NCBI GenBank assembly: GCA_030524675.1
Contig: JAUNGE010000002.1
Coordinates: forward strand, 1 to 64,000
From: a bacterium
GTDB taxonomy: Bacteria; Bacillota; Clostridia; Lachnospirales; Lachnospiraceae
Length of the DNA: 64,000 nt
Direction: 5' to 3'
Shown: one piece after another, positions 1 through 9,034 of the stretch
How the letters are laid out: each line of letters opens with the position of its first letter
How positions within the stretch are numbered: position 1 is the stretch's first letter
Notes under the pieces: generated by a model
What the model saw: only the letters and a program-made list of their open reading frames with translations
Database searches by the model: none
Told to the model about the DNA's origin: nothing
Position numbers and translations under genes: made by a program

Positions 1-105
1 ATACAAGTCAAAAGCATACACAATAAAGCAGTAAGTAGAATTCGTGAGAATCTACATTATCTCGATGTGATGAGTCTATTTAATCATATTTTGAGTGGCA
101 GGAAA
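1..105 (+). mobile_element. Right end of a TnpB-type (IS607/IS605) element, partial
   Basis: These first 105 bases match the right end of the TnpB element at 53783-53887 at all but one position (C at 76 against A at 53858). Identity stops in both copies at the bases GGCAGGAAA, and the flanks then differ, so this marks the element boundary to within a few bases. The rest of this copy lies left of the window. By analogy with TnpB elements, the segment should be the 3' half of an omega/re-RNA scaffold, with the adjoining genomic bases from 106 onward as guide. The GGAAA at the end also serves as a plausible ribosome binding site for the gene starting at 108. Confidence 0.8.
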
Positions 106-107
106 CC

Positions 108-965
108 ATGAAATCAAAAATAGCGGTACAGACGATGATTTTCAGTGAAGTGGTAGAAAAAGAAGGGTACGAGCCGATGTTCCGGTTCTTAAAAGAGATT
201 GGGGTCAACGAGTTGGAATTGTCTAAAACCCCTGTCAATAAAACAGTGATGCCGGATATTCGCCGCCTGTGCAAGGAATTGGACATGCATGTTTGCTGTA
301 TGAATGTCAATATGGAACCCCAAGGACCAGGGGATAAGGCGCTGAATCTGAAAGACAATCTGGAGGAAATGGCTGGTTATGCCAATGAGCTGAATTGCAG
401 ATATTTGAGAGTGGGAAGTATGCCGTCCTGGGCCTATGGAAAGGAGGAAGCCCATTACCGGCTGGCGGAACTGGTTAATTCCTGCGGAAAACGGCTGGCT
501 CCTTATGGTATTCAGTTTTATTATCATAATCACGAATTTGAGTTTCAGAAATACAATGGGAAATATGGACTGGAGATATTGATGGAAAATACAGACCCGC
601 AGTATGTCGGATTTGAGCTGGATGTTCATTGGATTTGGCGGGCAGGACAAAATCCTGTGGATTGGATTCGGAGACTGCAGGGGCGGGCTGACTTGGTTCA
701 TCTGAAAGATTACCGTATTGTGATGCCTAAAGAAGGGGTGGATGGTACAGAGACATCACCCAAGGAAGTTCGCAAGTCTGTGATTCAGTTTGCAGAAATT
801 GGAACCGGCAACCTGGATATGAAAGGAATCATAGAGACCTGTGTGGAAACAGGTGTCCGCTATATGCCTATTGAACAGGATACGTCTTATGATTTGAGCC
901 CATTTGACAGTATTCACATCAGTGTGGACAATATAAAGAAAATGGGATTTGAGGATTATTTTTAA
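108..965 (+). CDS. Sugar phosphate isomerase/epimerase family TIM-barrel protein
   Basis: A 285-residue cytoplasmic protein of the xylose isomerase-like TIM-barrel superfamily (IolE/hydroxypyruvate isomerase type). The metal-ligand signatures are in order: YYHNHEFEF near residue 145, FELDVHW near 170, VHLKDY near 200 and PIEQD near 250. Such enzymes move a keto group or epimerise a sugar or polyol; the substrate cannot be read from sequence. The ATG is preceded at short distance by GGAAA contributed by the insertion-element end. It is 14 bases upstream of a Gfo/Idh/MocA oxidoreductase, and the two probably form an operon acting on the same sugar or cyclitol. Confidence 0.85.
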   Translation: MKSKIAVQTMIFSEVVEKEGYEPMFRFLKEIGVNELELSKTPVNKTVMPDIRRLCKELDMHVCCMNVNMEPQGPGDKALNLKDNLEEMAGYANELNCRYLRVGSMPSWAYGKEEAHYRLAELVNSCGKRLAPYGIQFYYHNHEFEFQKYNGKYGLEILMENTDPQYVGFELDVHWIWRAGQNPVDWIRRLQGRADLVHLKDYRIVMPKEGVDGTETSPKEVRKSVIQFAEIGTGNLDMKGIIETCVETGVRYMPIEQDTSYDLSPFDSIHISVDNIKKMGFEDYF

Positions 966-979
966 GGACGGGGAAGATT

Positions 980-2131
980 ATGACAGGTGTTGCAATAATT
1001 GGTGTGGGTGATATTGCCAATACCCACATTGAAGGATATCTGAAATTTAAGGAACGATGTGAAATCCGCCTGCTGGTGGACCGGATGGTGAGGAAAGCCG
1101 AGGAGAAAGTGGAGAAATATCATCTGGATTGTCAGGTGTCAGAGGATTACAGAGAAATATTGACAAGAGAAGATATCGACCTGGTTTCGGTGTGCCTTCC
1201 GCCAGAATTGCACTGTGAGATAGCGTGTCAGCTTTTGATGGCGGGCAAGCATGTGCTGTGTGAAAAGCCGATGGCGCCCACATTGGAAGAATGTGACAGA
1301 ATGTTGGAAGCGGAGAAAATTGGCGGAGGCAAATTGTCTGTTGTGGCGCAGAACCGTTTTAAACCGGATATTATGAAGACGAAGAAATTTTTGGATTCTG
1401 GTGTTCTGGGTGAGATTTATGCGGCTCAGATGCAGTCGCTGTGGTGGCGGGGAAGTCATTACTATGACCTGTGCTGGAGAGGAACATGGGAAAAGGAAGG
1501 CGGCGGCTGTACTTTCAGCCATGGAGTGCATCACATCGACCTGTTTCTGTGGTTTTTGGGAGATGTGGAGAATATTACTTCTACAGTGGTGAACCGCGGG
1601 CACAAAAACAGCGAGGTGGAAGATTTATCCATACATATTGTCCAATTTAAAAATGGCGCCGTAGGGTTGGCAGTCAGTTCTCTGCTTCATCACGGAGAGG
1701 AGCAGAAAGTAATGATTGATGCCAAGGAAGGAACCATTGAGATTCCCCATAAGATTGCCGTTAGCCGTCAGTTGGACAATGGTTATCCAGAGAAGGATGA
1801 AGAAAAATGTGCTTTTCTGGAAGCAAAATTTGAACAGATGGAAACTTGTGCTTACTATGGGCATGATGGGCAGATTGATGATATGCTGACGGCCATTGAA
1901 AAGGACAGAGAGCCTTTGGTGACTGGAGAGGTAGGACGAAAGACGATTGAATTTATCACAGGTGCTTACCAGTCAGCGTTTACGGGAAAAACCGTGACAT
2001 TTCCTATGACAGAAAAAGATTTGTTTTATACAAAAGAAGGAATCATGAGCAAAGTGATAAAATTCTATCAAAAAACAGCATCAGTTGAAAGTTTTGGGGA
2101 CATTGGCATTTCTGTCGGAGGAAGCTTATAA
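980..2131 (+). CDS. Gfo/Idh/MocA family NAD(P)-dependent oxidoreductase
   Basis: A 383-residue protein. It has an N-terminal Rossmann fold with GVGDIA at about residue 8, the family's CEKPMAP motif near residue 94, and a C-terminal alpha/beta domain with the HGVHHIDLFLW segment that normally carries the catalytic histidine. Members oxidise or reduce a ring hydroxyl of a sugar or inositol using NAD(P). It follows the isomerase-like gene after 14 bases containing GGGGAAG as ribosome binding site, so the pair is probably co-transcribed and catalyses consecutive steps. The exact substrate is unknown. Confidence 0.88.
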   Translation: MTGVAIIGVGDIANTHIEGYLKFKERCEIRLLVDRMVRKAEEKVEKYHLDCQVSEDYREILTREDIDLVSVCLPPELHCEIACQLLMAGKHVLCEKPMAPTLEECDRMLEAEKIGGGKLSVVAQNRFKPDIMKTKKFLDSGVLGEIYAAQMQSLWWRGSHYYDLCWRGTWEKEGGGCTFSHGVHHIDLFLWFLGDVENITSTVVNRGHKNSEVEDLSIHIVQFKNGAVGLAVSSLLHHGEEQKVMIDAKEGTIEIPHKIAVSRQLDNGYPEKDEEKCAFLEAKFEQMETCAYYGHDGQIDDMLTAIEKDREPLVTGEVGRKTIEFITGAYQSAFTGKTVTFPMTEKDLFYTKEGIMSKVIKFYQKTASVESFGDIGISVGGSL

Positions 2132-2140
2132 AAATGAAAA

Positions 2141-2161
2141 GGGAAAATTCCAAAATTTCCC
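2141..2161 (+). terminator. Possible weak terminator hairpin
   Basis: GGGAAA and TTTCCC arms around a 9-base loop, just after the oxidoreductase stop codon. There is no clear U-tract, so this may only be a 3'-end hairpin. Confidence 0.35.
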
Positions 2162-2208
2162 ATCCAATTATTTCCTGTAGAAATACCAACTTTTGTATGT
2201 TATTATAT

Positions 2209-2243
2209 TTTTGTAACAAAAATGTAAAACTTTTGTAACAAAG
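2209..2243. promoter_or_regulatory. Two copies of the palindrome TTTTGTAACAAA
   Basis: The symmetrical sequence TTTTGTAACAAA occurs twice, with centres at 2215 and 2237. That is 22 bp, about two helical turns. Both lie just upstream of the ribosome binding site (TAGGAG) of the secreted CAP-domain gene. The spacing and symmetry suggest binding by a dimeric repressor or activator to one face of the DNA. The regulator is not identifiable from the window. Confidence 0.5.
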
Positions 2244-2260
2244 ATAGGAGAATACATATT

Positions 2261-2956
2261 ATGAAGAAGATGGCATTTTATGCTGCTGCGGCAGCAATCG
2301 TTATGACAGGAACAGCTAGTATGACTTCCATGGCAGCAGTGAAAGGATACGTGATTTCCGGCGGCGGCGCCAATGGAAACTTTCATGTAGAATCTCTGCA
2401 TGGATTGGAAACTTTGCGGGGAATGACTGGTGACCTGCTTTCTGCTTTTAACTGCGATATTCCATCCCTGGAAATTATCTTTCCGAATGAAATGCAGGGA
2501 GGAAATCAGGGTGAAAGCGGGACTGTGAAACCAGAAGAGACACCGGATAACAGCGGCAGTGGTTCTGTATCCCAGGGCAATCAGTCCTATGTGCAGCAAG
2601 TTATCAACCTAGTAAATCAGGAGCGGGCAAAAGCTGGTTTAAGTCCTCTGACAGAGTCTGCGGCAGTTTCTCAGGCGGCAGCAGTGAGAGCCCAGGAAAT
2701 TTCCAAGAGCTTTTCTCACACCAGACCAGATGGCAGCAGTTTTAGCACTGCGTTAGACCAGAGTGGAGCAAGTTACCATACTTCCGGCGAGAATATCGCA
2801 TATGGACAAGAAACACCGGAAATGGTGATGAATAGCTGGATGAACAGTCAGGGACACCGTGCCAACATTTTAAATTCCAAGTACACTAAGATTGGTGTGG
2901 GATATTATGTGGATGGCAACGGCAGAAGTCATTGGGCGCAGTTGTTTACAAATTAA
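2261..2956 (+). CDS. Secreted CAP (SCP/YkwD-like) domain protein
   Basis: 231 residues. Residues 1-25 form a signal peptide (basic KK start, hydrophobic Ala/Val run, a cleavage site around SMA-AV). Residues 26-105 are a poorly conserved linker ending in a Gly/Ser/Pro-rich stretch. Residues about 108-231 are a CAP domain with VINLVNQERAKAGL, a FSHTRPDG metal-type histidine segment, GENIAYG, and the closing GHRANILNSKYTKIGVGYY. Bacterial YkwD/SafA-type CAP proteins are extracytoplasmic and often spore- or wall-associated; their activity is largely unproven. The gene stands alone between an upstream operator-like region and a good terminator. Confidence 0.9.
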   Translation: MKKMAFYAAAAAIVMTGTASMTSMAAVKGYVISGGGANGNFHVESLHGLETLRGMTGDLLSAFNCDIPSLEIIFPNEMQGGNQGESGTVKPEETPDNSGSGSVSQGNQSYVQQVINLVNQERAKAGLSPLTESAAVSQAAAVRAQEISKSFSHTRPDGSSFSTALDQSGASYHTSGENIAYGQETPEMVMNSWMNSQGHRANILNSKYTKIGVGYYVDGNGRSHWAQLFTN

Positions 2957-3032
2957 TGGGATTTCCACAGTTTTGACTTCTATTTAGACTTTGGTTTAGA
3001 TTATTCAGGTTATTTAGACTTTTTATGTTTTT

Positions 3033-3082
3033 AGGCTTTCCTTTCGGCAGCTTGTATCTGAGAGGAAAGCCTGCTTGTTTTT
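3033..3082 (+). terminator. Rho-independent terminator of the CAP gene
   Basis: Perfect 10-bp stem (AGGCTTTCCT with AGGAAAGCCT) followed by CTGCTTGTTTTTC, about 75 bases after the CAP stop codon. Confidence 0.8.
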
Positions 3083-3158
3083 CAGATTTTTGTATGGTAT
3101 ACTGCCATAAAAGGGAGAAAAACTCTGTTGTAACTTGAGAGTTTTGAGGGTGATAGTT

Positions 3159-3998
3159 ATGGACAATACACGGATGAAAATTGGAGAAATGGCGCGGTTC
3201 AATAAAGTTTCTGTGCCCACACTTAGGCTGTATGACCAGATGGGAATTCTAAAGCCGTGTTATACTGACCCGCAGACGAATTACCGGTATTACAGTATTC
3301 ACCAGACGGCACGTCTGGACATGATAAAATACATGAAAGAACTGGGAATGAGTTTGACGGAGATTCAGTGTATTCTGGAAAAAGGAGATATTGAGTTGAT
3401 TGAATCGACACTGATTCGCAAAAAACGTCAGGTAAAGGAGCAGATGAAGGCACTGGAGATGCGTTTGAATGCAATTACGCGGACGATAGACAGTGTGGAA
3501 CGGTTCCGGAAAGCACCGGCCTGCGGGATGATTACAGTAGAGTACATTCCTCATCGAAAGGTGTTCACCATGCATACAGATATCAATTTTTATGAGTATG
3601 ACATTTCGGTGTATGAGCACATTTTAAATGAACTGAAAGAAAGTATTATCAGCCAAGATTTGCCGGAAATTTACTATTGCAATGCCGGAACGATTCTTCC
3701 AATGAAAAATTTTTTGGAAAAACGGTTCGTGTCCAATGAAATTTTTGTCTTTGTGGACGACGATTTTCCGGAAAATAATGCGGTGAAACGAATTGACAGC
3801 GGCATGTATGCATGCATTTATCTGGATAACTTCGACGATGAACCAGAGTATGCCAGCCGTCTTCTGGAGTATTGTACAGAGCACTCCTACACCATCTGTG
3901 GCGATTACCTCTGTGAAGTTTTGACAGAGTTTAATGTCTTTGATGACACAAAGCGCTCCATGTTTTTGCGGCTTCAAGTGCCGCTGAAATTTCGTTAA
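3159..3998 (+). CDS. MerR-family transcriptional regulator with effector-binding domain
   Basis: 279 residues from the ATG that follows GAGGGTGAT. An in-frame TTG lies upstream but has no Shine-Dalgarno sequence. Residues 6-75 are a MerR winged helix (KIGEMARFNKVSVPTLRLYDQMGIL, then NYRYYS). Residues 85-120 are a dimerising coiled coil, and residues about 130-279 resemble the GyrI/BmrR-like ligand-binding fold. Regulators of this BmrR-like class sense small organic molecules and activate promoters with over-long spacers. Exactly such a promoter, with a 19-bp spacer, follows the gene, so the likely target is the downstream dehydrogenase. An 8-bp inverted repeat (AAAACTCT/AGAGTTTT) precedes its own start. 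Confidence 0.88.
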   Translation: MDNTRMKIGEMARFNKVSVPTLRLYDQMGILKPCYTDPQTNYRYYSIHQTARLDMIKYMKELGMSLTEIQCILEKGDIELIESTLIRKKRQVKEQMKALEMRLNAITRTIDSVERFRKAPACGMITVEYIPHRKVFTMHTDINFYEYDISVYEHILNELKESIISQDLPEIYYCNAGTILPMKNFLEKRFVSNEIFVFVDDDFPENNAVKRIDSGMYACIYLDNFDDEPEYASRLLEYCTEHSYTICGDYLCEVLTEFNVFDDTKRSMFLRLQVPLKFR

Positions 3999-4017
3999 AT
4001 TTTTTTCAAACGTTTTC

Positions 4018-4048
4018 TTGACTCTCAACCAACAGGAGACTGTAAAAT
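4018..4048 (+). promoter_or_regulatory. MerR-type promoter with a 19-bp spacer
   Basis: TTGACT at 4018-4023 and TAAAAT at 4043-4048 are separated by 19 bp. That is too long for unaided RNA polymerase but diagnostic of promoters untwisted by MerR-family activators. The spacer carries an imperfect CTCTC...GGAGA dyad. It lies between the MerR gene and the dehydrogenase, reading into the latter. Confidence 0.65.
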
Positions 4049-4166
4049 AAGTATAGAAATATACGAGACGGAAAAAATATTGTATGAGTGATGAAGTATG
4101 TATTCCATAGAGCCATAGAGAGTATGTTCTGCGGAATGAAAAAGAGTCAGGAAAAGGAGGATTTTT

Positions 4167-5192
4167 ATGAGCAAGATTAAAGTGGTACAGTATGGATGTG
4201 GTAAGATGAGCAAGTACACGCTGCGTTATCTGTATGAGAAGGGCGCACAGATTGTAGGCGCTATTGATGTGAATCCAGCGATTGTCGGCATGGATATTGG
4301 TGATTATGCAGAACTTGGCGTAAAGACAGGCGTTCTCATCAGCGATAATGCAGACGAAGTTCTGGATACCACAGACCCAGATATTGCAGTTGTGACATTA
4401 TTCAGCCTCGTCAGTGACTGCTACGACCATTATGTAAAATGTCTCAGCCGTGGAATCAATGTGATTAGCACCTGTGAGGAAGCGACTTACTGTTGGACCA
4501 CCGATCCGGTTCGCGCAAACAAACTGGATGTTCTGGCGAAAGAGAATAACTGTACATTCGTGGGAAGCGGAATGGAAGATACATTCTGGGTGAATATGGT
4601 AGGCATGGTGGCAGGAAGCTGTCATTCGATTCAGAAAATTGAAGGCGCTGTGAGCTATAATGTTGAGGATTATGGTCTTGCACTTGCAAAGGCACATGGT
4701 GTAGGCCTCACTCCAGAAGAATTTGAGGCACAGATTGCACATCCGGAAGTGCTGGAGCCAGCTTATGTTTGGAACTCCAATGAAGCTCTGGCTGCCAAGA
4801 TGGGATGGACCATCAAGAGCCAGACACAGAAGTGCGTGCCATATTATCATGAAGATACACTCTATTCCTCCACACTGGGACAGGATATTCCTAAGGGCAA
4901 CTGCATCGGCATGGCGGCTGTTGTTACTACAGAGACATTCCAGGGACCAATCATCGAGACACAGTGTATCGGAAAAGTGTACGGACCAGATGACGGAGAT
5001 ATGTGTGACTGGAAGATTACAGGTGAACCGGATACCGAGTTCCATGTTGTAAAGCCTGCTACTGTAGAGCACACCTGCGCGACGATTGTAAACAGAATTC
5101 CGAGCGTTCTGAGAGCGCCGGCAGGTCTGGTGACAATGGATGAACTGGACGAAATTGAATATTTGACATATCCGATGGAATTCTACTGCTGA
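4167..5192 (+). CDS. DapB-like dehydrogenase (2,4-diaminopentanoate dehydrogenase type)
   Basis: 341 residues, preceded by an AAGGAGG-like site. The N-terminal Rossmann segment ([17 protein letters not shown], then GAIDVNP) is typical of dihydrodipicolinate reductase-like proteins. The length and the C-terminal domain resemble the Clostridial 2,4-diaminopentanoate dehydrogenase group of the ornithine fermentation pathway rather than true DapB (about 250 residues). No other ornithine-fermentation genes are next to it, so the substrate is uncertain. It is probably expressed from the MerR-type promoter about 120 bases upstream. Confidence 0.7.
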   Translation: MSKIKVVQYGCGKMSKYTLRYLYEKGAQIVGAIDVNPAIVGMDIGDYAELGVKTGVLISDNADEVLDTTDPDIAVVTLFSLVSDCYDHYVKCLSRGINVISTCEEATYCWTTDPVRANKLDVLAKENNCTFVGSGMEDTFWVNMVGMVAGSCHSIQKIEGAVSYNVEDYGLALAKAHGVGLTPEEFEAQIAHPEVLEPAYVWNSNEALAAKMGWTIKSQTQKCVPYYHEDTLYSSTLGQDIPKGNCIGMAAVVTTETFQGPIIETQCIGKVYGPDDGDMCDWKITGEPDTEFHVVKPATVEHTCATIVNRIPSVLRAPAGLVTMDELDEIEYLTYPMEFYC

Positions 5193-5544
5193 AAGCAGAC
5201 AGATGGCATGAAAAGATAAAATAGCGAGATATACTACAAAGACACGAGATAAAATTGCAGTGCAAAGATATAAGATAAAAATCTAATATAAAAATCTAAT
5301 ATAAAATTACAGTGCAAAAATTTAAAATAAAAATTTACGAGTGCTAGAGATAGGATGCTGTGAAGGTCAGTACCTGCTGCAAAAGTGTGAAAAAGAAGTT
5401 TTTGAAGACAAAATTGCAGCGGATACCGTTTTCATAGCATCTTATTGCTTGTCAGATAGGAAGTTTTTTTGTGAAAAAAGGCTTTACCATTGAAGGTTGC
5501 TTGTGGTAATATAAGGTATTATCTCAGGTATGGAGGAAATGATT
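5193..5544. other. Intergenic region with tandem repeat and a long hairpin, upstream of glnS
   Basis: No gene is seen here. It contains a 14-bp direct repeat (AAAATCTAATATAA, twice, near 5277-5304) and two copies of CAGTGCAAA. A long-range stem pairs GATGCTGTGAA (about 5351) with TTCATAGCATC (about 5433). No T-box core was seen although the next gene is a tRNA synthetase. The stem could be a leader structure or terminator remnant. Confidence 0.45.
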
Positions 5545-7248
5545 ATGGAAGAAAATAAAATTGTGGCAGGAGAGACAGAGAAGGCAGAAAAAGAAGTGGT
5601 TTCCAAGAATTTTATTGAGCTGGAAATCGATAAAGATTTGGCAGAGGGTGTTTATGACCACGTCCAGACCCGTTTCCCACCGGAACCGAATGGATATCTG
5701 CATATCGGACATGCAAAGTCGATTCTGTTAAATTATGGATTGGCAAAAAAATATGGTGGAAAGTTCAATCTCCGCTTTGATGATACAAACCCGACAAAAG
5801 AGAAAACAGAGTTTGTCGAGTCTATTTTGGAGGATGTGAAATGGCTTGGCGCAGATTTTGAGGACAGACTCTATTTCGCATCAAATTATTTTGAGCAGAT
5901 GTATGAGTGCGCAGTGAAGCTGATTAAGAAGGGAAAAGCGTTTGTCTGCGATTTATCTGCGGCTGAGATAAAAGAATACCGCGGCGATTATACAAAGCCA
6001 GGAAAAGAGAGTCCATACAGAAACCGTTCTGTGGAGGAAAATCTGGCTTTATTTGAAAATATGAAAAATGGCGTATACAAGGATGGAGAGAAAGTACTTC
6101 GTGCAAAAATTGACATGGCATCCCCGAATATTAATATGAGAGATCCCGTCATTTACCGTGTGGCACATATGTACCATCACAACACCAAGGACCGCTGGTG
6201 CATCTATCCGATGTATGATTTTGCACACCCGATTGAGGATGCGATTGAGCACATTACACACTCTATCTGTACCTTGGAGTTTGAGGACCACAGACCGCTG
6301 TACGACTGGGTAGTGAGGGAGTGTGAATTTGAGAATCCGCCGCGTCAGATTGAGTTTGCAAAAATGTATCTGACGAATGTAATCACAGGAAAACGCTACA
6401 TCAAGAAACTGGTTGAAGATGGCATTGTGGATGGCTGGGATGACCCGCGTCTGGTTTCCATCGCCGCTCTGAGAAGAAGAGGCTATACACCGGAATCTAT
6501 CCGCAAATTTGTGGACTTGGTAGGCGTTTCCAAGGCGAACAGCTCTGTAGATTATGCGATGCTGGAGTACTGCATCCGTGAAGACCTGAAGTTAAAGAAG
6601 CCGCGTCTGATGGCGGTTTTGGACCCTGTAAAACTGGTGATTGACAATTATCCGGAAGGCCAGATGGAAGAATTGGAGATTCCGATGAACCTGGAAAATC
6701 CGGAGCTTGGAAGCCGTATCGTTCCGTTTGGAAAAGAGCTTTATATTGAGCGTGAGGACTTTATGGAAGTTCGTCCAAGCAAGTATTTCCGCCTGTATCC
6801 AGGCAATGAAGTGCGTCTGATGGGTGCTTATTTTGTTACCTGTACTGGATGTGAGAAGGATGAGAACGGCAATGTGACCGTTGTTCACTGTACGTATGAC
6901 CCGCAGACAAAGGGCGGTTCCAGCCAGGATGGAAGAAAAGTCAAGGGAACGATTCACTGGGTGGCAGCACAGACTGCGAAGACAGCAGAGTGCCGCCTGT
7001 ACGAGAATATCATCAATGAGGAAGAAGGAAAGCTGGATTCTGAGGGAAATCTGAACCTGAATCCGAATTCCCTGACCGTTGTGCCAGAGTGCTACATTGA
7101 GCCGGAGCTGGCAAAAGCACAGGCATTTGACAGCTTCCAGTTTGTGAGAAATGGATATTTCTGCGCAGACTGCAAGGACAGCAGACCAGAACATCTGGTG
7201 TTCAACCGTATTGTATCCTTGAAGAGCTCCTTTAAGGTTGCAAAATAG
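5545..7248 (+). CDS. glnS: Glutaminyl-tRNA synthetase
   Basis: 567 residues from the ATG placed six bases after GGAGGAA; an ATG overlapping that site is less likely. This is a class I synthetase: [15 protein letters not shown] (HIGH) near residue 53, FDDTNP typical of GlnRS rather than bacterial GluRS, and VSKANS in the KMSKS position near residue 333. A C-terminal beta-barrel anticodon-binding part follows (residues about 345-560). It attaches glutamine directly to tRNA-Gln in the cytoplasm. Many Gram-positive bacteria lack it and use the GatCAB amidation route. It appears monocistronic. Confidence 0.95.
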   Translation: MEENKIVAGETEKAEKEVVSKNFIELEIDKDLAEGVYDHVQTRFPPEPNGYLHIGHAKSILLNYGLAKKYGGKFNLRFDDTNPTKEKTEFVESILEDVKWLGADFEDRLYFASNYFEQMYECAVKLIKKGKAFVCDLSAAEIKEYRGDYTKPGKESPYRNRSVEENLALFENMKNGVYKDGEKVLRAKIDMASPNINMRDPVIYRVAHMYHHNTKDRWCIYPMYDFAHPIEDAIEHITHSICTLEFEDHRPLYDWVVRECEFENPPRQIEFAKMYLTNVITGKRYIKKLVEDGIVDGWDDPRLVSIAALRRRGYTPESIRKFVDLVGVSKANSSVDYAMLEYCIREDLKLKKPRLMAVLDPVKLVIDNYPEGQMEELEIPMNLENPELGSRIVPFGKELYIEREDFMEVRPSKYFRLYPGNEVRLMGAYFVTCTGCEKDENGNVTVVHCTYDPQTKGGSSQDGRKVKGTIHWVAAQTAKTAECRLYENIINEEEGKLDSEGNLNLNPNSLTVVPECYIEPELAKAQAFDSFQFVRNGYFCADCKDSRPEHLVFNRIVSLKSSFKVAK

Positions 7249-7418
7249 GCATAGAACAGATAAAAACAAAAGATACAAGAGAGAAAAGATAGATGCTGCA
7301 AAGATGAGGCGGTGTATGCTGCGCTTTGCAGCATCTGTTTTCTGTATGTATGTCGTGTTTTGGGTATGGCGTATGCATCAGGAATTCATCAGAATATCAT
7401 GCAGTACAGAAAGCAGCA

Positions 7419-7448
7419 GAAAGTATTAGAAAGTATTAGAAAGTATCA
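7419..7448. repeat. Three 10-bp tandem repeats (GAAAGTATTA)
   Basis: GAAAGTATTA, GAAAGTATTA and GAAAGTATCA in direct succession, immediately upstream of the MocR gene's ribosome binding site region. Confidence 0.75.
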
Positions 7449-7475
7449 GGATGCGGCAGGAAGGAGAGACAAAAG

Positions 7476-8912
7476 ATGGAGCTTATGATTCCAGTTCAGA
7501 CATCTGCGGAAGCGAAGATGCCGCTGTATGAGCAGATTTATTTGTATTTGAAAGAGGAAATACGCTCGGGAAGATTAAAATATGGGATGCGTCTGCCCTC
7601 CACCAGACTTTTGGCAGAAAATCTCAAGGTCAGCCGCAGCACCACACAGATGGCATATGACCAGCTGCTCTCAGAAGGATACATAGAATCCAGACCCTGT
7701 AAGGGATATTTTGTTCTGGATATTCGGGAGTTGGTGGAAATTCGGGAGACAGCTGTGAACGAATTTTTTGGAGAAGAGCAGGAGAAGAAGAACAAATGGA
7801 AGATTGATTTCTCACCAAGAGGAATAGACCTGGAAAGCTTCCCTTACGGGACATGGAGGCGTATCTCAAAGAAGATTCTGGTGGATGACAAGAAGGAGCT
7901 GTTTTTGAGCGGAAATCATCAGGGAGAGCCATCACTGCGGGAAGCGATTGGAAATTATCTACATACTGCGCGCGGTGTCAGAGTCAGCCCAGAACAGATT
8001 GTGCTGGGCGCCGGAAATGAGTATCTTTTGATGCTTTTATATCAGATTTTGGGAAAAGACAGAGTGATTGGAATGGAAAATCCGACTTACAAACAGGCGT
8101 ATTTCGTCTTTCACAGTCTGGGATATCAGGTGATGCCGATTTCCATGGATGCGCAGGGAATCCAGGTAGATAAACTGGAGGAATCTGGCGCCGATGTGGC
8201 GTATGTCATGCCGTCACATCAGCACCCGATGGGGATTGTCATGCCGGTCCGGCGGCGGATGGAGCTTTTGAGCTGGGCAGCCAGAAAAGAAGGGCGCTAT
8301 ATCATTGAAGATGATTATGACAGTGAATTTCGATACCGCGGAAAGCCGATACCGGCGCTTCAGGGAAGTGACCGAGAGGGGCGGGTGATTTATATAGGGA
8401 CATTTTCGCGCTCGATTGCACCAGCTATCCGTATCAGCTATATGGTGCTGCCACAGAATCTGCTTTACAGCTACCGTCAAAACTGTGGTTTTTATGCATC
8501 CACCGTATCGCGCATTGACCAGAACATTCTGTATGAATTTCTGGTGAGCGGCGCCTATGAGCGGCATTTGAACCGGATGCGTGCAATCTATAAAGCAAAA
8601 CATGATATTCTGCTCTCAAAAATCCGGCCGCTGGAAAACAAGTTTGAGATTCTGGGAGAGAATGCAGGCGTACATATTTTGCTGCGGGTGCGGGAGAAGG
8701 CCGGAAAAACAGTCAGTGAACAGGAACTGGTGGAGCGTGCGGCTGCATACGGAGTCAGAGTGTATGGACTGTCTGGTTTTTTTATTCATCCCAATCACAA
8801 TGAGTATCCGGCGATGCTGGTTTTGGGGTATGCAAACTTGACAGAGAGTGAGATTGAGGAGGGGATGGAGCTGTTGAAGACAGCCTATTTGGAATGTGCA
8901 AGTAAGAAATAA
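7476..8912 (+). CDS. MocR-family regulator (GntR HTH fused to aminotransferase-like domain)
   Basis: 478 residues. Residues 14-80 form a GntR winged helix (PLYEQIYLYLKEEIRSG, LPSTRLLAENLKVSRST), and residues about 110-478 are a class I aminotransferase fold. These PdxR/GabR-type proteins normally bind PLP through a lysine in a GTFSK motif. Here the motif reads GTFSRS (Arg312, codon CGC at 8409-8411), so the usual internal aldimine cannot form at that place. Other PLP-site parts (IIEDDYDSEFRY) look normal. No pdxST genes are adjacent, so the target is unknown. The start follows AAGGAGAG. Confidence 0.88.
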   Translation: MELMIPVQTSAEAKMPLYEQIYLYLKEEIRSGRLKYGMRLPSTRLLAENLKVSRSTTQMAYDQLLSEGYIESRPCKGYFVLDIRELVEIRETAVNEFFGEEQEKKNKWKIDFSPRGIDLESFPYGTWRRISKKILVDDKKELFLSGNHQGEPSLREAIGNYLHTARGVRVSPEQIVLGAGNEYLLMLLYQILGKDRVIGMENPTYKQAYFVFHSLGYQVMPISMDAQGIQVDKLEESGADVAYVMPSHQHPMGIVMPVRRRMELLSWAARKEGRYIIEDDYDSEFRYRGKPIPALQGSDREGRVIYIGTFSRSIAPAIRISYMVLPQNLLYSYRQNCGFYASTVSRIDQNILYEFLVSGAYERHLNRMRAIYKAKHDILLSKIRPLENKFEILGENAGVHILLRVREKAGKTVSEQELVERAAAYGVRVYGLSGFFIHPNHNEYPAMLVLGYANLTESEIEEGMELLKTAYLECASKK

Positions 8913-8961
8913 GAAAATCGTAAACAGAAATATCCTGTAAATGTGGTAAAATACCAATAGA

Positions 8962-9016
8962 AATATGAAAAGAATAGATAAGAATGATAGGAATATGAAA
9001 AGAATAGATAAGAATG
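8962..9016. repeat. Tandem duplication of a 25-bp leader segment
   Basis: AATATGAAAAGAATAGATAA plus GAATG occurs at 8962-8986 and again at 8992-9016 (period 30) in the short gap before the MORN-like gene. Confidence 0.75.
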
Positions 9017-9034
9017 TAATAGAAACAAACAGAA

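Noticed and set aside
189-701. Long antisense frames opposite real genes (also at 12145, 34694, 43879, 54783 and others)
   Set aside because: They mirror the codon pattern of strongly supported plus-strand genes and lack ribosome binding sites or recognisable domains.
5193-5544. T-box leader for glnS
   Set aside because: No AGGGTGGNACCGCG-like core or matching terminator was found, only a long-range stem and AT-rich repeats.
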